37,030 nt of DNA from Oehlia diaphana (Eukaryota > Glomeromycota > Glomeromycetes > Glomerales > Glomeraceae). Position 1 is the first letter of the stretch. Each line of letters begins with the position of its first letter. Under the pieces are notes generated by a model, which worked only from the letters and a program-made list of their open reading frames with translations, was not told where the DNA came from and searched no databases. The stretch lies in the NCBI GenBank assembly GCA_003833135.1, contig QZLH01000271.1:80585-117614 (forward strand), in the 5' to 3' direction. A program made the position numbers and the translations under genes. Below, in pieces: positions 34,784 through 37,030 of the stretch.

Positions 34784-34883
34784 CTAATCATCTGAAAGAC
34801 CATTAAAAAATTTATCCTGTCTTGTTGGAATAATATCGAAACCTTCACTGTTTTCTTTTAGTATTGAACTTTCGGCAACTTCG
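34784..34883 (-). CDS. Possible terminal exon or gene remnant
   Basis: On the minus strand, after a TTAG acceptor at 34887-34884, the sequence reads EVAESSILKENSEGFDIIPT, continues RQDKFFNGLSDD and ends with TAG at 34784. The composition is clearly protein-like in an otherwise A/T-simple region. The frame stays open some 20 codons further upstream but becomes Phe/Asn-rich there. No matching upstream exon was identified, so this may be the tail of a lost gene. Confidence 0.3.
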
Positions 34884-36192
34884 CTAACATATATTTTATT
34901 TACAAGGGATATTTTAAAATAAAAAATATATTACAACAAAAGTAGTTATTATGCTATTTTAAATGGCGTCACACAATATAATCCATTTAAATTTTATTTT
35001 ATTTGAGACTTAAATAAAAAATATGTATATATAATTTTTAATATAAAATACAAATAATTTAAGGTTTGAATTGGAAATACTGAAAACGTAATTACTTTTA
35101 TAAGCCGACATTTTAAAAATTTTAATATAAACAATATATTTAATAGAGAATATGATAATAACCAATATACAAGTATATTAAAAATAAAATAACTATTATA
35201 CAGTACTGTAATGAAGGAAGATTTTTGTTTTAAATATTAAGAAAATATGAGCGACATTTTGTTCTAATTTTGGATTTCGATTTACGGAAAGTTTCGGCTA
35301 CATATACTAAAATAGTCTTTTGATATCATCAGAATGTACAGGTACATGGAGTTTCAATTTATTGGGATTTTTTTAAAAAAAAAATTAATTCTTCTTTACA
35401 ACTATGACACCAAATTCGTAATGCATTATTAAATTAAATTTTATTAAATTTACATTATTCAATCCAAACCATCATTAACATTATTATTGAATACCATTTA
35501 AATCAACTTTTGTTTAGAAAATCCCTCACATCTGTACATAATATATATATATATATATATATATATGCTTTATTTTTTATCGGTGTATGAGCGATTGTAT
35601 GCATTGTTCATTAATAAAGTTATTGAGGCTTAGAGCATGTTAAATTTGTTAAATTTGTTTAGAAAATCCCTTTCATATTGATTAAAATAAGAATATTAGA
35701 TAACTGGGTTGAGGATTTAGCAAAATATAGTTTTTAGCATAGTTGGTTTAGGAGTTATGCTCTTGCACGTGATAGCGTTAATGTTAACTCCGGCCAGTTT
35801 GTACGTTAATACCACCGCATTACTTTAATCATAATTTATAATTTACATAAATTATTAAATAATATAAGTGAAATAGCAACTAAATAATTATTATATTGCG
35901 CAGTTAAATCACAAGAAATCTTCAATTAAATTCATATTCTATTAAAGACGGTTAGCATGTACCCATTTCTTTCTAATTTGTCCTTTCATAGTTCGCAACT
36001 GATATGTACTGTACCATTAGTCTTTCGACATGATCCTATTTGGCTGCATAAATTCATCGATTTGTATATATGATAGAAAACAATTATATATCACCTGTCA
36101 GATAATGTGATACTAATAATGTGTGCTACGCCTATATCGTTAATTAATATGATATAAATAGTAAACATTTTATAATAGTGTTTAAATAGTAT
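34884..36192. other. Intergenic, with a tRNA-like promoter motif
   Basis: A/T-rich with a long AT run at about 35540-35567. At 35735-35746 TAGCATAGTTGG fits the RNA polymerase III A-box consensus, and TGTTAACTCC at 35782-35791 resembles a B box at the usual spacing. No full tRNA cloverleaf can be drawn, so a SINE or tRNA pseudogene is the likeliest reading. A short minus-strand peptide (KLHVPVHSDDIKRLF) near 35310-35370 is too small to call. Confidence 0.35.
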
Positions 36193-36540
36193 TTAATTGC
36201 CGATTCGGATATGATCAGCAGAAATTTGATATAAGAATTTGGGGTAAAATTTCGCCGATCACTTATTGAACACTTCAATATGGCACAAAACGCTTAATTG
36301 CCGATTCGGATATGATCAGCAGAAATTTGATATAAGAATTTGGGGTAAAATTTCGCCGATCACTTATTGAACACTTCAATATGGCACAAAACGCTTAATT
36401 GCCGATTCGGATATNGCCGATTCGGATATGATCAGCAGAAATTTGATATAAGAATTTGGGGTAAAATTTCGCCGATCACTTATTGAACACTTCAATATGG
36501 CACAAAACGCTTAATTGCTAGTCCGGATAAGATCTGCAGT
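36193..36540. repeat. 101-bp tandem repeat interrupted by one N
   Basis: Near-identical units begin TTAATTGCCGATTCGGATAT at 36193 and 36294. A third begins at 36395 but breaks at an N (36415) and restarts with GCCGATTCGG at 36416. A degenerate fourth start is at 36511 (TTAATTGCTAGTCCGG). The units contain GATCAGCAGAAATTTGATAT and end near GGCACAAAACGC. The N at the restart points to an assembly join, so copy number is uncertain. The array ends about 80 bases before the ATG of the downstream gene and may be part of its promoter. Confidence 0.85.
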
Positions 36541-36619
36541 GACACATATAGCTAAAAATCGGGGATAAGTAACATATAAAAAATATATTGTTTTTGAATC
36601 TCAAAGTCGTCTCTTTTTT

Positions 36620-37030
36620 ATGGCGCCTAAAGCTCGTGAAATTGTTGTTACCTTGTTAGTAGTAGGTTCTATACTATTAGACTTGCACTATGGGCCATAT
36701 TCGCGTCTTTGGTGGCAAAAAAATAGTAATAATAAAGAAAATGAAATCTCAAATTACTTTCCGATTCGTATTGGTCAAACCACAAAAGCTGTTCTAAATG
36801 AAATGGACTTTTATACCACTATTTTACTAGGAAATTCTGAAAACTCTTTTGCTCCTGGGTTTATTTGTACTTCAGGCATCTTTTCAAGCAGTGTAGAAAG
36901 TAGTTCTTCTGCTGCAGTTTCAAATCTATACGCTAGCATATTTTAAAAATGAACGCGTTTTTCTGGTCCACTTGTAATAGGATGGAATGATAAGGATATA
37001 ATTTCACAATTATCTCAAAATATTCCTTTT
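36620..37030 (+). pseudogene. Membrane-anchored gene remnant with two in-frame stops
   Basis: An ATG at 36620 opens 108 codons: a hydrophobic N-terminal anchor or signal (IVVTLLVVGSILLDLHYGPY), then a soluble part (YFPIRIGQTTKAVLNEMDFY, GFICTSGIFSSSVESSSSAA). The frame meets TAA at 36944 and TGA at 36950. In the same frame it then continues as TRFSGPLVIGWNDKDIISQL and remains open to the window end, exactly 137 codons in all. The continuation is plainly protein-like, so the stops look like recent nonsense changes (or sequence errors). A small intron is an alternative, but no donor/acceptor pair is evident. I do not recognise a named family, though it looks like a lineage-specific fungal multigene type. 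It is truncated by the window edge. Confidence 0.55.

Noticed and set aside
36193..36510. Repeat array considered as a CRISPR
   Set aside because: Units are directly adjacent with no unique spacers, in a eukaryotic genome.

Overview
This is nuclear DNA from a fungus. It is very A/T-rich, and most genes are cut by many short GT-AG introns. LYS9, a gene of the fungal alpha-aminoadipate lysine pathway, and an MCP1-type mitochondrial protein support a fungal source. The base composition, the style of the dispersed repeats and the intron density resemble an arbuscular mycorrhizal fungus (Glomeromycotina, Rhizophagus-like). That placement is my inference and is not proven by the sequence.

Layout. 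Bases 1-3.8 kb are repeat-rich, with exon-like tandem units, two ACGCGT boxes and a decayed multi-exon gene. Bases 4.0-19.0 kb form a compact block of housekeeping genes: SAR1 (+), MCP1-like (-), a heterotrimeric G-protein gamma subunit (+), a Lys/Arg/His-rich nuclear-type protein of unknown function (+), EMC5 (-), AP-3 delta (+) and LYS9 (-). For SAR1, the gamma subunit, EMC5, AP-3 delta and LYS9 I rebuilt the exon chain by hand. Phases close across every intron, giving about 189, 83, 107, 1248 and 452 residues, the right sizes for each family. EMC5 has only short exons and is easily missed. It shares a 259-base divergent promoter with AP-3 delta.

Bases 19.0-24.7 kb hold no convincing gene. 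They contain a 368-base N gap flanked by two copies of the same sequence (probably an assembly artefact), a 61-63 bp minisatellite, an isolated consensus splice donor and long pyrimidine tracts including 60 consecutive T. Bases 24.7-30.8 kb carry the most interesting gene, a 16-exon CEP104 (FAP256-type) homologue with jelly-roll, coiled-coil, TOG and C-terminal zinc-finger regions. Two of its introns are GC-AG. CEP104 is known as a ciliary-tip and centriolar protein, so an intact copy in a fungus thought to lack flagella would be notable.

Bases 30.8-37.0 kb hold possible terminal exons of unknown genes, a 374-residue Pro/Gln/His/Val repeat protein (-) built on a 117-bp higher-order repeat that is open in three frames, a 101-bp tandem repeat interrupted by an N, and a membrane-anchored gene remnant with two in-frame stops running off the window edge.

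SAR1 (COPII budding), EMC5 (ER membrane insertion), AP-3 delta (vacuole/lysosome sorting) and the gamma subunit (signalling) all serve endomembrane or membrane functions. I see no sign that they are co-regulated as a unit.
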